DNA from: Bacillus safensis FO-36b | GTDB taxonomy: Bacteria; Bacillota; Bacilli; Bacillales; Bacillaceae | Direction of reading: 5' to 3' | Length of the DNA stretch: 64,000 nt | Assembly (NCBI RefSeq): GCF_000691165.1 | Contig: NZ_ASJD01000002.1 | Location: 310,001 to 374,000, forward strand | Shown: one piece after another, positions 1 through 8,896 of the stretch | Numbering within the stretch: position 1 is the stretch's first letter | How the letters are laid out: the number at the start of each line of letters is the position of its first letter | The notes under the pieces: generated by a model | The model's database searches: none | What the model was told of the DNA's origin: nothing | Seen by the model: only the letters and a program-made list of their open reading frames with translations | Made by a program: the position numbers and the translations under genes

Positions 1-46
1 CTGCAACTTCATTAATGGTGACTTTCGTTTGCTTTTTCTCTTTCAT
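1..46 (-). CDS. kdgR: LacI-family regulator, N-terminal fragment (KdgR-like)
   Basis: Only the first 15 codons lie in the window. They read MKEKKQTKVTINEVA, and the TINEVA segment is the usual beginning of a LacI-type helix-turn-helix. A GGGAG ribosome site precedes the ATG at 46. The gene is divergent from kduI-kduD. In B. subtilis the LacI-type KdgR represses hexuronate (kdg/kdu) genes, so the name follows from position plus the visible start; the ligand domain is outside the window. Confidence 0.6.
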   Translation of the reverse strand, partial: MKEKKQTKVTINEVA

Positions 47-84
47 TCAAAAAAACTCCCACGATTGATCTTCTCATTTGGTTC

Positions 85-96
85 GAAACCGATTTC
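85..96. promoter_or_regulatory. Operator-like motif 1 (kdgR/kduI region)
   Basis: GAAACCGATTTC is a nearly symmetric 12-mer followed by AAATAAA. It is one of three related copies in the divergent intergenic region, and lies on the kdgR side. Such A/T-flanked symmetric sites with a central CG are typical for LacI-family regulators. Assignment to KdgR is inferred. Confidence 0.5.
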
Positions 97-188
97 AAAT
101 AAACTTAAAAAAAGCATATCATAATTGAATGCATTTCAGAAGATTTTTTTGCATGATGATGGCAAAAATTTGTCTAACTAGAGAAAAA

Positions 189-200
189 GAAAGCGATTTC
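189..200. promoter_or_regulatory. Operator-like motif 2 (upstream of kduI -35)
   Basis: GAAAGCGATTTC followed by AAATTAAC differs from motif 1 by one base in the core. It ends 10 bases before the kduI -35 hexamer and lies 104 bases from motif 1, close to ten helical turns. Confidence 0.5.
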
Positions 201-210
201 AAATTAACGG

Positions 211-239
211 TTGACGGCGCTCTCTTTTTCCTCTAGAAT
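211..239 (+). promoter_or_regulatory. SigA-type promoter of kduI-kduD
   Basis: TTGACG (211-216), a 17-base spacer and TAGAAT (234-239) make a good vegetative promoter. The predicted start is near 246. It sits between operator-like motifs 2 and 3. Confidence 0.7.
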
Positions 240-246
240 TTTCCTT

Positions 247-258
247 GAAACCGATACC
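247..258. promoter_or_regulatory. Operator-like motif 3 (at kduI start site)
   Basis: GAAACCGATACC followed by AAATAAAT is the third copy. It begins about at the predicted transcription start of kduI, a classical repressor position. Confidence 0.5.
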
Positions 259-305
259 AAATAAATATCAATATTTGTTTCAGATGGAAAGGGAGGCTTA
301 TCCAA

Positions 306-1133
306 ATGGAAAATCGTTATGCTGTACATCCTGAGCAGGTCAAACGTTTTACAACAGAGGAACTTCGTCGTCATTTTCATATTCCTACACTGTTTGTCAG
401 TGGTGAATTAAAGCTCTATTACTCGCATGAGGACCGCGTGGTGATTGGTGGAGCCATGCCGGTAGCAGAGCCGATCACACTAGATGCCGGAGACTTTTTA
501 CGGACGGAGTATTTTCTTGAAAGACGAGAAATCGGGATTGTAAATGTCGGCGGACAAGGAACGGTCACTGTTGATGGTGAGGCCTTTGTGCTGGAGCATA
601 AAGATTTCTTATATATTGGTCTTGGTCACGAAGATGTACAGTTCGCTAGTTCATCAGGCGAGCAGGCCAAGTTCTATTTAGTATCAGCCACGGCTCACAG
701 GGCGTATCCTACGCAAAAAGCAGCTATCGCTGAATTAACACCAAACCACTTAGGGGAAGCAGCTGCTTCCAACGTACGAAACCTGTATCAAGTCATCCAT
801 GCAGACGGCATCCAAAGCTGTCAGCTCATGATGGGCATCACTCAGCTTGAAACCAATAACACATGGAACACGATGCCCGCTCACATTCATGATCGCCGGA
901 TGGAAGTGTACTTATATCTTGATATCGAAGAGGATGCGCGGGTCTTTCATTTTATGGGAGAGCCATCTGAGACAAGACATCTTGTTGTGGCAAATGAAGA
1001 AGCAGTCATTTCACCTGCCTGGTCCATTCATTCAGGCTCAGGTACAGCGAATTACTCATTTATTTGGGCAATGGCGGGAGAAAACTATACATTCAAAGAT
1101 ATGGACTTTGTCCCAATGGATCAGCTGAGGTAA
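306..1133 (+). CDS. kduI: 5-keto-4-deoxyuronate isomerase KduI
   Basis: 275 residues, the normal length for KduI (4-deoxy-L-threo-5-hexosulose-uronate ketol-isomerase), a cytosolic zinc cupin that converts the product of pectin lyase/oligogalacturonide breakdown to 2,5-diketo-3-deoxygluconate. The second half holds the metal-site region PAHIHDRRMEVYLY (about residues 193-206), with paired histidines and a glutamate. A strong AAAGGGAGG site precedes the ATG. kduD follows after 4 bases, so the two form an operon for consecutive steps, presumably repressed by the divergent LacI regulator. Confidence 0.93.
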   Translation: MENRYAVHPEQVKRFTTEELRRHFHIPTLFVSGELKLYYSHEDRVVIGGAMPVAEPITLDAGDFLRTEYFLERREIGIVNVGGQGTVTVDGEAFVLEHKDFLYIGLGHEDVQFASSSGEQAKFYLVSATAHRAYPTQKAAIAELTPNHLGEAAASNVRNLYQVIHADGIQSCQLMMGITQLETNNTWNTMPAHIHDRRMEVYLYLDIEEDARVFHFMGEPSETRHLVVANEEAVISPAWSIHSGSGTANYSFIWAMAGENYTFKDMDFVPMDQLR

Positions 1134-1137
1134 CGAA

Positions 1138-1911
1138 GTGATGACAACTTCATATGCAGCGTCCCTCTTTTCCCTTGAAGGAAAAACAGCCCTTGTGACA
1201 GGCCCTGGAACCGGTATTGGACAAGGCATTGCCGTGGCGCTTGCCAAATCAGGAGCAGATATCATCGGCACATATCACCATACACCACTTGAAGAAACAA
1301 AGGCGTTTGTCGAACAGGCAGGCCGATCATTTCATGCGGTTCAGGTTGACTTTTCTAACCCTCAGTCTGCAAAGCAGGCTGTCGACGCCATATTAAAGAA
1401 GCATACGATTGATATTTTAATCAATAATGCTGGAACGATCAAAAGAGAGCAGGCGGCTCACTATTCAGAGGAAGATTGGCATACAGTCATGGATGTGAAT
1501 ATCAACAGTCTCTTTTTCCTCACGCAAAAGGTTGGACAGCAGATGCTGAAAAACGGGCAAGGGAAAATCGTCAATATCGCCTCCCTTCTATCGTTTCAAG
1601 GCGGCGTCTTTGTCCCTGCTTATACAGCAAGTAAGCATGCTGTCGCAGGGCTGACGAAAGCTTTTGCCAACGAATGGGCGAGCCAGCATATTCAAGTGAA
1701 TGCGATTGCGCCTGGGTATATTGCGACCAATAACACACAAGCCATTCGTGACGACGAAAATCGAAATGAAGAGATTCTGAAACGAATTCCAGCCGGGCGC
1801 TGGGGAAAGCCTGAGGATCTAGCCGGTGCGGCTGTTTTCCTTAGCTCACCAGCTTCTGATTATATGAACGGCCACATTTTAGCTGTTGATGGCGGCTGGC
1901 TTGCAAGATAA
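1138..1911 (+). CDS. kduD: 2-deoxy-D-gluconate 3-dehydrogenase KduD
   Basis: Short-chain dehydrogenase of 257 residues that reduces 2,5-diketo-3-deoxygluconate to KDG, the step after KduI. Visible are the Rossmann motif TGPGTGIG, the NNAG motif, the catalytic Ser in the NIASLLSF region and YTASK with the catalytic Tyr and Lys. Two starts are possible, GTG 1138 and ATG 1141; the GAGG at 1127-1130, inside the end of kduI, is 7 and 10 bases away respectively, so both are plausible. Translational coupling with kduI is likely. Confidence 0.92.
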   Translation: MMTTSYAASLFSLEGKTALVTGPGTGIGQGIAVALAKSGADIIGTYHHTPLEETKAFVEQAGRSFHAVQVDFSNPQSAKQAVDAILKKHTIDILINNAGTIKREQAAHYSEEDWHTVMDVNINSLFFLTQKVGQQMLKNGQGKIVNIASLLSFQGGVFVPAYTASKHAVAGLTKAFANEWASQHIQVNAIAPGYIATNNTQAIRDDENRNEEILKRIPAGRWGKPEDLAGAAVFLSSPASDYMNGHILAVDGGWLAR

Positions 1912-1919
1912 ATATACGA

Positions 1920-1949
1920 GAGAATTCCTATTAGGGGATTCTCTTTTTT
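1920..1949 (+). terminator. Intrinsic terminator of kduID
   Basis: GAGAATTCC, a short loop, GGGATTCTC and a run of six T. It separates the kdu operon from the germination operon. Confidence 0.85.
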
Positions 1950-1954
1950 CTATT

Positions 1955-1985
1955 TGCATAATTCTCCACCTTCCGAGTCACTCTA
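1955..1985 (+). promoter_or_regulatory. SigG-like forespore promoter of first ger operon
   Basis: TGCATA (1955-1960), an 18-base spacer and CACTCTA (1979-1985) resemble the SigG consensus (TGMATA, CATACTA). GerA-type operons are known SigG targets. Five of seven -10 positions match. Confidence 0.55.
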
Positions 1986-2014
1986 TAAAAAACATGTGAT
2001 GAGGGTGAGGTATT

Positions 2015-3481
2015 ATGAAAAGTCGTATTGAACAAGATATAGCGTCCGTCATTAAGCGTGTCAAAAGCTTTGCCGGAAGAAGTGATGATATCGTGTTCCA
2101 CTCTTTTTCATTTGGTCCTTCCACTATTTCTGCATGTCTCGTGTACGTTGAAGGACTCACAGAATTTGAGATGCTTTCTAAGCAAATCATTTCACCTATG
2201 CAAAAGGAACTCGACATCACCGAGGTTGGTTCTGCTACACTTTCCTCCCTTTCAAAAACGTTCTTTGGCATTCAAAGTGATGTGCTGGATGATATGAACC
2301 TTGCCATCGAGCAGTTATATAGCGGCAGGGCTATTTTATTTGTAGATGGAGCGGCTCAAGCGCTTGCGCTCCATACGAATCTTTTTCAATTTAGAGAAGT
2401 AGAAGAGCCGCAATCTGAAGTTCTTGTAAGAGGACCGCGGATCGGATTTATTGAGAATCTTGAAAAAAACACGGCTTTACTCCGTGAGCGGGCAAACGAC
2501 CCTCACCTTGTAATTCAAAAGGTGAGTATAGGTACTCGAAATAAAAAATCCGCTGCTCTTGTGTATGTTCGTGATATTGCTGATCCTAAACTAGTAGAAG
2601 ATGTGCTATCACGCATGACCGAAATCAAAATGGATGATATCCCTGAAACCGGCTATATTGAACAGCTGATTGAGGACAGTCACATCTCCATTTTTCCACA
2701 AATACAAAACACAGAACGTCCTGACCGGGTGATTGCATCTGTGCTTGAAGGCAAAGTCTCGATTTTGCTCGATGGCACTCCTTTTGCCCTCATTTTACCT
2801 ATGACACTTACAGCTTTGATGCAATCTCCGGAGGATTATTATCAGAGGTGGACAAGCGCGACTCTTTTACGTTTACTTCGTTATATTGCCGTGCTGCTCA
2901 CGATTTTTTTACCCGGCCTTTACATTGCACTTGTCTCTTATCATCCCGGTTTATTACCGACAAGAATGGCACTCACCATCGCAGGCAGCCGGCAGAATGT
3001 TCCCTTCCCTCCTGTTGTCGAAGCCATTCTCATGTCTTTTACGATAGAGCTGCTGCGGGAAGCTGGACTCCGGCTTCCAAGAGCCATCGGACAGACAATT
3101 GGACTCATTGGCGGCGTTATTATTGGTCAGGCGGCTGTCCAAGCCAATATCGTCAGCGCCTTAATGGTGATTATTGTGTCGCTGACCGCACTGGCTGACT
3201 TCACAGCACCGTCATATGACTTTAGTTTCCCACTGCGTATTTTGCGGTTTATGGCCATTTTTAGTTCAGCATTGTTTGGGTTATACGGCTTAATCATGTG
3301 TTATTTATTTGTACTTTGCCACCTGATGCAGTTAAAGACTTTTGGTTTTGACTATTTCACACCAGTGCTTTCTTCACCGTTTTCAGATTTAAAGGATACG
3401 TACGTTCGTTTACCAATCGGGCTATTTAAATCCAGACCAAAAACAGCAAAAATAAAAAATCTCAAAAGACAAGGAGATTAA
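2015..3481 (+). CDS. GerA-family germinant receptor, A subunit
   Basis: 488 residues. A long hydrophilic N-terminal domain (to about residue 285) precedes several membrane segments, with the family's FPQIQNTERPDRV region, the ALILPMT hydrophobic start, PFPPVVEAILM and EAGLRLPRAIGQTIG. Such subunits sit in the spore inner membrane and detect nutrients with the B and C subunits. GGGTGAGG precedes the ATG by four bases. It is the first gene of an A-B-C operon. The germinant cannot be told from sequence, so no symbol is given. It is paralogous to the gene at 16041. Confidence 0.92.
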   Translation: MKSRIEQDIASVIKRVKSFAGRSDDIVFHSFSFGPSTISACLVYVEGLTEFEMLSKQIISPMQKELDITEVGSATLSSLSKTFFGIQSDVLDDMNLAIEQLYSGRAILFVDGAAQALALHTNLFQFREVEEPQSEVLVRGPRIGFIENLEKNTALLRERANDPHLVIQKVSIGTRNKKSAALVYVRDIADPKLVEDVLSRMTEIKMDDIPETGYIEQLIEDSHISIFPQIQNTERPDRVIASVLEGKVSILLDGTPFALILPMTLTALMQSPEDYYQRWTSATLLRLLRYIAVLLTIFLPGLYIALVSYHPGLLPTRMALTIAGSRQNVPFPPVVEAILMSFTIELLREAGLRLPRAIGQTIGLIGGVIIGQAAVQANIVSALMVIIVSLTALADFTAPSYDFSFPLRILRFMAIFSSALFGLYGLIMCYLFVLCHLMQLKTFGFDYFTPVLSSPFSDLKDTYVRLPIGLFKSRPKTAKIKNLKRQGD

Positions 3482-3484
3482 ACG

Positions 3485-4585
3485 ATGTACAGACCTGAAA
3501 AGCTATCATTGTTACAAGTCACCATTCTGTGCAGCTCTACAATGATAGGCGCTGGAATTTTAACCATTCCTCGCAGTTCTGCCAATTCAGGAGTCCCTGA
3601 TGGCTGGATCATTGTATTAATACAGGGAGTCATCTTTGCTTTCGTTGCTTTTTTGTTGGGCTGGATTGCTGAAAAGAATGCACCAGACACCATTTTTGAG
3701 TCAAATACAAAAGGAGCAGGGGCATTTTTCGGCACGATCTTTAATTTAATGCTGGTCGCCTATTTACTAGGAATTGTCGGCTTTGAGGCACGTGTTCTCG
3801 GCGAAGTGGTCCAGTTTTTCCTGCTGCAATCGACTCCCATGGCAGTGATTGTCATGATTTTTCTACTTGTGGCGATCTATCATTTGAAAAGCGGTATCTT
3901 TCCAGTTGTCAAAATGGTGACCTATATTTATCCGATCACCATGGTCATTTACATAGCGCTTATGCTGTTTTGTTTAAAAATATTTGATTTTGATTATTTG
4001 CGCCCTGTGATGGCGCATGGTTTTAAAGATTTTAGTAACCTGTTCTCTCAAACCTTTATTCAATTTACAGGGTTTGAAGTAATTTTGTTTGTCGTACCGC
4101 TCATTTATAAAGACAAATGGTCTAAGGCAAAATGGGCGGCTGCGATCGGGGTTGGAATTACTTCTCTTGTATATTCCCTCACCCTCTTTATAGTGATTGG
4201 CTCCATGACCGTGGGTGAAACGAAATCTCTCACCTGGCCAACGGTTTCCCTCATTCAAGCGCTTGAACTTGAAGGGGTGTTTATCGAACGATTTGATATT
4301 TTCTTACTGACGATCTGGACCTGCCAGCAGTTCATTTGTATGCTGGGCTTTTTCCAATTTGCGATTAAAGGCTGCTTCACCGTTTTTAAAACGACCAATA
4401 TAACGAGACTGCTATGGCTGTTATTTTTAATTACATCAGCACTCTCACTTTTTCCAAGAAATATCAATGAAGTCTTTTACTACTCTACTTTACTTGGCTA
4501 CGCATTGTTCGCGGTTTTAGCCATTCCTTTTATTACAGCTGCCCTGCTGATGATACGCAAAAAATGGGGAGGTCGTTCTGCATGA
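3485..4585 (+). CDS. GerA-family germinant receptor, B subunit
   Basis: 366 residues, almost entirely hydrophobic (about ten membrane segments), of the spore-germination amino-acid/polyamine permease-like superfamily. The start shows the typical TMIGAGILTIPR pattern. In this family the B subunit is the main candidate for binding the small-molecule germinant. It begins 3 bases after the A subunit stop, and its stop overlaps the ATG of the C subunit (ATGA), so the three are translationally coupled. Confidence 0.92.
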   Translation: MYRPEKLSLLQVTILCSSTMIGAGILTIPRSSANSGVPDGWIIVLIQGVIFAFVAFLLGWIAEKNAPDTIFESNTKGAGAFFGTIFNLMLVAYLLGIVGFEARVLGEVVQFFLLQSTPMAVIVMIFLLVAIYHLKSGIFPVVKMVTYIYPITMVIYIALMLFCLKIFDFDYLRPVMAHGFKDFSNLFSQTFIQFTGFEVILFVVPLIYKDKWSKAKWAAAIGVGITSLVYSLTLFIVIGSMTVGETKSLTWPTVSLIQALELEGVFIERFDIFLLTIWTCQQFICMLGFFQFAIKGCFTVFKTTNITRLLWLLFLITSALSLFPRNINEVFYYSTLLGYALFAVLAIPFITAALLMIRKKWGGRSA

Positions 4586-5727
4586 GAGGAAGACGTGTAC
4601 TTTTATTCTTTTTATCCTGCTTTCTTTTCCTTCTATCAGCAGGCTGCTGGGACTTAAAGGATATTGAAAAACTATCGTTTGTACGCGGTGTTGGCATTGA
4701 TGAACAAGATGAGAATGGAGTTAAGCTGACCTATCAAAACCTTGTACCGAAAACAGGCGGAACACAAGAAGCCGATTCTCCCGGCTATGTGAATGTCGTC
4801 TCGAAGGGAAAAAATGTGCTGGAGGCTGTCAGTAATGTCGCCTTGAAGGACCCGCCGATCTATAGTGATCACCTGAAAATCTTCTTGTTCGGCAAAACCC
4901 AGGCGGAGCATCACGATATTCAAGGAACACTCAATCATTTTATTCGAGATGATGAGGTTCGGCGCAGCAGCTATCTCCTCGTGTCACGAGGTGATGCGTC
5001 AAAAGTCATCAATCAAAAATTGAAATCACAGCAAAAGGTTCCGGTTGAACATATCTTCGAAACATCCAAAAACCGAAGCTTTAACGGGAAGATCGCACTG
5101 CCAACACGTATTGGCCGGGCATCTGATTATTTTCAGATGGGCATTAGCTTCCTTGTACAAAGTGTAGATGCGGTAGACGGTGAACTTATTTATGATGGGG
5201 CAGGTATCATTCACGGAAAAACAAGAAAGCTGATTGGTTTCATCTCTGCACAGGATGTACAATATTTAAACTGGGTGATGGACCGTATCGCAGGCGGCGT
5301 TGTACCTGCCACCTATAAAGGCTTTCCAATTACGTATGAAATTAAGAAAGCCAAAACCAAGATTGAACCCTACCTGAAAGACGGAAAGGTTTCATTTAAC
5401 GTTAGTGTACAAACAAATGGAAAATTGTCAGAGGATCAATATCCCCCGGAAAACTCATACGATGAACAGTACATTAAACGATTTGAGAAGATTTTTTCTC
5501 ATAAAATTAAAGAGCGCATACAAAAAACGGTCAGTCATATGCAACATGAAGTAGGTGTTGATCCTATTTTTTTTAGCCGGCAGTTTCGTATTAAGTATCC
5601 TGAATATTGGGATCAGCATCGAGATGAATGGGACAAACTATTTCAAGAAGCAGACATAACGTATGACATCAAAGTGAGCATCTTGAACTTTGGTGCAGAA
5701 GGTGCAACGAAAAGCTTCAAATGGTAA
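4582..5727 (+). CDS. GerA-family germinant receptor, C subunit lipoprotein
   Basis: 381 residues from ATG 4582, chosen because GGGGAGG lies 9 bases upstream and the protein then begins with a lipoprotein signal ending LLSAGC, followed by WDLKDIE, the usual GerAC beginning. The mature protein is anchored by a lipid on the inner spore membrane. The C-terminal half shows the GerAC motif region around FFSRQFRIKYPEYW. A start six codons earlier (4564) would overlap the ribosome site and is not favoured. Confidence 0.92.
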   Translation: MRGRRVLLFFLSCFLFLLSAGCWDLKDIEKLSFVRGVGIDEQDENGVKLTYQNLVPKTGGTQEADSPGYVNVVSKGKNVLEAVSNVALKDPPIYSDHLKIFLFGKTQAEHHDIQGTLNHFIRDDEVRRSSYLLVSRGDASKVINQKLKSQQKVPVEHIFETSKNRSFNGKIALPTRIGRASDYFQMGISFLVQSVDAVDGELIYDGAGIIHGKTRKLIGFISAQDVQYLNWVMDRIAGGVVPATYKGFPITYEIKKAKTKIEPYLKDGKVSFNVSVQTNGKLSEDQYPPENSYDEQYIKRFEKIFSHKIKERIQKTVSHMQHEVGVDPIFFSRQFRIKYPEYWDQHRDEWDKLFQEADITYDIKVSILNFGAEGATKSFKW

Positions 5728-5731
5728 TACA

Positions 5732-5767
5732 AAAAGGCGGTTATCCCAAAAGAGAGCCGCCTTTTTT
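5732..5767. terminator. Bidirectional terminator, ger operon / GT2 gene
   Basis: AAAAGGCGG (5732-5740) pairs with CCGCCTTTT (5757-5765), followed by T residues; the other strand also has a T run. The stop codon of the convergent gene (5741-5743) lies in the loop. Confidence 0.8.
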
Positions 5768-7138
5768 ACGTACGACAATGAGAAGCTGATACAAAGTCAC
5801 TTGATCAGACAACGCTTTTGTTTGAAAGCCAAGTGATGCTCCTATTCTTGCCACTTCGTCAAAAAACAATTGGACGTTTTGATCAATCTGCACATTAATC
5901 CGCTGCTCGATCACGCGTTCAAATAATTGGTCTGGGAAAAGCGCACGCATGGTGTTTGGTGTGAAGAACCGCATATGGGTTCGGTCTAAGATTCCTACAT
6001 CTTGATAAGTAAAATCACCTGTCATCAAAGGAAGAAGCACCTCTGCATGCATCATGTTAGGCAGGCAGCAAATGATGACGCCGCCTGGCTTTAAAGAGGC
6101 GTGCGCTTGCTCAATGATGTGCCAAGGATCTGACACATGCTCTAAAACATACGAAAAAATGACCGCATCAAAAAAGGCCTCTTTTTCTGACCATGGGTAT
6201 TCATCTGCATTTGCCTCGAAGACTTCTTCATAATACGCCCTTGCGACCGCTGCTTTTAATGTATCTGCCTCTACCCCGTACATGTGTACAGACTGCCGAT
6301 TCATCAGTTCAAGCCCAGTTGCGCCAGCTCCGCACCCAACATCCAGCACGCGAGCAGCGTCCTCAGGGAGTAATTCCGCAAAATACGGATGAGGAGTGAT
6401 CAAATTTAGATCTATGCCCCACTTATCTAAAAATCGAAGTCTATTCTCAGTAAACAGTGTAGAGATGTTCGTTTCTTGATTGGCATTGAAGGTAGCATGA
6501 CCATGATGATGCACAAAGGAATCATGCACAATTTGCAGCTGATATCCTTTTAGTAATGAACGCAAACATAGATCGTCATCCTCAAATGATCCATATACGA
6601 ACCGCTCATCAAATAATCCCACATCCTCGATCAGCTTTCTTTTCACGAGCAAGCAAAACCCTACAAGCCGGTGCACATAAGTTCTCTGACCTTTTCTCTT
6701 AGACGTATACTCCTTAGCAAAGGCTGGGAGCTCCTTCACATCTGTATACGATGGCTGGACCATCTGAGGGCCGCTTACATAATTAGAGACGGGCCCCACC
6801 ATCCCAATCTGTTCTGAAGCGAATAGCGCCTCTTTTAATGGAGGGAGCCAATTTTCCGTCACGATCGTGTCATTATTTAAAAAGAGAATGCTGTCTCCTG
6901 AAGCTTTTTTTGCCCCTTGATTACATCCCTTTGCAAAACCTTTATTCTCTTCATTATCAATGAAAATCACATCATCCAGCTCTCTTACATATTCCTTCGT
7001 GCCATCAGTTGACGCATTATCGACGACGATGAGTTCATATTGGTCGCTGTTCGTATGCTGTTTAATGCTCTCGATACATGTTTTCGTTAAATGCAGTTCG
7101 TTGTACGTCAGCATGACAATGCTTGTTTTCCCTTTCAT
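5741..7138 (-). CDS. Bifunctional glycosyltransferase (GT2) - SAM methyltransferase
   Basis: 465 residues from the ATG at 7138, which has GAAAGGTGG upstream; the reading frame stays open further back but has no ribosome site. Residues 1-250 are a GT-A family-2 glycosyltransferase: SIVMLTYNE, VVDNASTDG, the FLNNDT metal-site region and SFEDDDLCLR. Residues about 300-450 are a class I methyltransferase: VLDVGCGAG, an acidic EAD at the end of the next strand, and SYVLEHV. The two halves probably act on one glycan or lipid acceptor. No B. subtilis counterpart is known to me at this place. Substrate unknown. Confidence 0.85.
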   Translation of the reverse strand: MKGKTSIVMLTYNELHLTKTCIESIKQHTNSDQYELIVVDNASTDGTKEYVRELDDVIFIDNEENKGFAKGCNQGAKKASGDSILFLNNDTIVTENWLPPLKEALFASEQIGMVGPVSNYVSGPQMVQPSYTDVKELPAFAKEYTSKRKGQRTYVHRLVGFCLLVKRKLIEDVGLFDERFVYGSFEDDDLCLRSLLKGYQLQIVHDSFVHHHGHATFNANQETNISTLFTENRLRFLDKWGIDLNLITPHPYFAELLPEDAARVLDVGCGAGATGLELMNRQSVHMYGVEADTLKAAVARAYYEEVFEANADEYPWSEKEAFFDAVIFSYVLEHVSDPWHIIEQAHASLKPGGVIICCLPNMMHAEVLLPLMTGDFTYQDVGILDRTHMRFFTPNTMRALFPDQLFERVIEQRINVQIDQNVQLFFDEVARIGASLGFQTKALSDQVTLYQLLIVVRKKGGSLLG

Positions 7139-7241
7139 CTCATTTCCACCTTTCTCCCGCCTGTTCCATATGTATGTGATAGGCAGCACGTTCAGAAGAT
7201 GAGGGAATGTCCTTTCTTGATTAAACGTTTGTTTAACATAG

Positions 7242-7267
7242 AAAAACCAGCTGCACACGGCAGCTGG
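7242..7267 (-). terminator. Terminator of ywtG
   Basis: On the minus strand CCAGCTGC, CGTGT, GCAGCTGG and TTTTT: an 8-bp perfect stem just after the ywtG stop. Confidence 0.85.
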
Positions 7268-7274
7268 CCATCGT

Positions 7275-8639
7275 TCATACCGTTTTTCCTTCGCCACTTG
7301 TGACGGCACGATTTCTCTTTTTTAAATCTTCTTCAATTTCTTCAAGACTTTTCCCCTTCGTTTCGGTCACCAAGTATTTTACAAATAAGAAGGCGACTAC
7401 GCCAATGAACGCATAAATGAGGAAGAGATTACTGATGCCAATCGCGCTTAATAAAGCTGGGAATGTCAGCGAGATGATTAAATTTCCTGTATGAAGAAGG
7501 AAGGTCGAGACACCTGTACCGATTCCCCTGACATGTACTGGGAACAGCTCTGGGAGCATCACCCAAACGACAGGACCCCAGCTGACAGCAAAGATGACGA
7601 TAAAGAGACCCAAACAAATAACGGTTGTCCATCCTGCTGCTGTTGATCCTTCAAAAAATCGGTTGACGACTGACAGGACAATTAAACTAAGGACCATTCC
7701 TGCATTCCCAAATAGGAGCAGCGCTTTACGCCCTACACGGTCAATGATTTTAATGGCAACAAACGTCATGATGACATTCACTGCACCAATTCCGACAGTT
7801 CCTAAAATCGCTGCTGAATTCCCAAAGCCAACACTTGTGAATGTTTTTGGTGCATAGTAAATGATCGTATTTGTACCGATAAACTGCTGCAGAAAGGCAA
7901 GGCCGACACCAGCAATCAATGCTGGGCGTACCCATGGCTCAAATAATTCCTTAAAACCGCCTTTCTCTTCACTTTCCGCCTTTTGAATATCTGAAATTTC
8001 TTCTGCCACTTCTTGCTTACTTTTTCTGAGTTTAGATAATATCTCCTTCGCACGGTCAGCCTGTCCGTGGACAAACAGCCAGCGGGGACTTTCCGGCATA
8101 AACAAAATCCCGAATAATAAAAGAACAGAAGGAACAACCGCAATTCCAAGCATCAAGCGCCATGCCTCTGCATCCGCTAAAGCGTAGTTCACAATATAGG
8201 CAAGAAGAATACCAAATGTGATCATGAGCTGGTTTAAAGAGGACAGTGCCCCTCGTGATTCCTTTGGCGCAAGTTCAGATAAATATAATGGAACAATCGT
8301 TGTCGAGCACCCGACAGCGAGCCCTAGTACAATTCGGAATAAGATCATCACTTCCGTATTCGGGGCAAGAGCTGTACCAAATCCACCGATAATAAACAAA
8401 ATAGCTGCGGCGATGATGGCTTTTTTCCGCCCAAATTGGTCTGTCAGCTTTCCAGAAAGAGAGGAACCAAGCATCGCCCCGATTAAAATCGAGCTGACGA
8501 CAAGCCCCTCTGTAAACGCATTTAAACCTAAATCTTCTTTCATAAATAAGATGGCGCCAGAGATGACACCTGTATCATAGCCATATAAAGCACCGCCAAG
8601 GGCGCCGAAGAAATAAAGCCATCCATTCCGATTTTTCAT
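7275..8639 (-). CDS. ywtG: MFS sugar porter YwtG
   Basis: 454 residues, twelve membrane segments, sugar porter branch of the major facilitator superfamily (CsbC/IolT/AraE relatives). Motifs seen: GYDTGVISGA in helix 1, DQFGRKK after helix 2, PESPRWL after helix 6, DRVGRK and a C-terminal VTETKGKSLEEIE. The ATG at 8639 is preferred to 8645 because a GTGGGG site is then 8 rather than 2 bases away. Substrate unproven. It stands next to tagT and ywtE as in B. subtilis. Confidence 0.9.
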   Translation of the reverse strand: MKNRNGWLYFFGALGGALYGYDTGVISGAILFMKEDLGLNAFTEGLVVSSILIGAMLGSSLSGKLTDQFGRKKAIIAAAILFIIGGFGTALAPNTEVMILFRIVLGLAVGCSTTIVPLYLSELAPKESRGALSSLNQLMITFGILLAYIVNYALADAEAWRLMLGIAVVPSVLLLFGILFMPESPRWLFVHGQADRAKEILSKLRKSKQEVAEEISDIQKAESEEKGGFKELFEPWVRPALIAGVGLAFLQQFIGTNTIIYYAPKTFTSVGFGNSAAILGTVGIGAVNVIMTFVAIKIIDRVGRKALLLFGNAGMVLSLIVLSVVNRFFEGSTAAGWTTVICLGLFIVIFAVSWGPVVWVMLPELFPVHVRGIGTGVSTFLLHTGNLIISLTFPALLSAIGISNLFLIYAFIGVVAFLFVKYLVTETKGKSLEEIEEDLKKRNRAVTSGEGKTV

Positions 8640-8896
8640 ATACATAACCCCACTTTTGTCTCTGTACTCTATGAAAAGTCATTTTCCTCACTTCCTGTCA
8701 TTTCAAACATTTCGATGTTTTATGACAAATATATTTCATTTGTGTATCTTTGAAACTTTTTACGAGAAGGAAACGTCAATTAAGCGTTAGTGAAAAAAAT
8801 GTCGCACTATATCCCGTTTTAAGGTATATTTGTTTTAGTTTGTAAGCAGAAAGAAGGACATCTTTACTATAAAATCATAGCGAGGGTTTAACATAT

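Noticed and set aside
2848-3198. Plus-strand ORF of 116 codons inside the first ger A-subunit gene
   Set aside because: Out-of-frame shadow, no ribosome site, no family features.
7139-7309. 57-codon N-terminal extension of the glycosyltransferase gene
   Set aside because: It crosses the ywtG terminator and has no ribosome site; a good site precedes ATG 7138.
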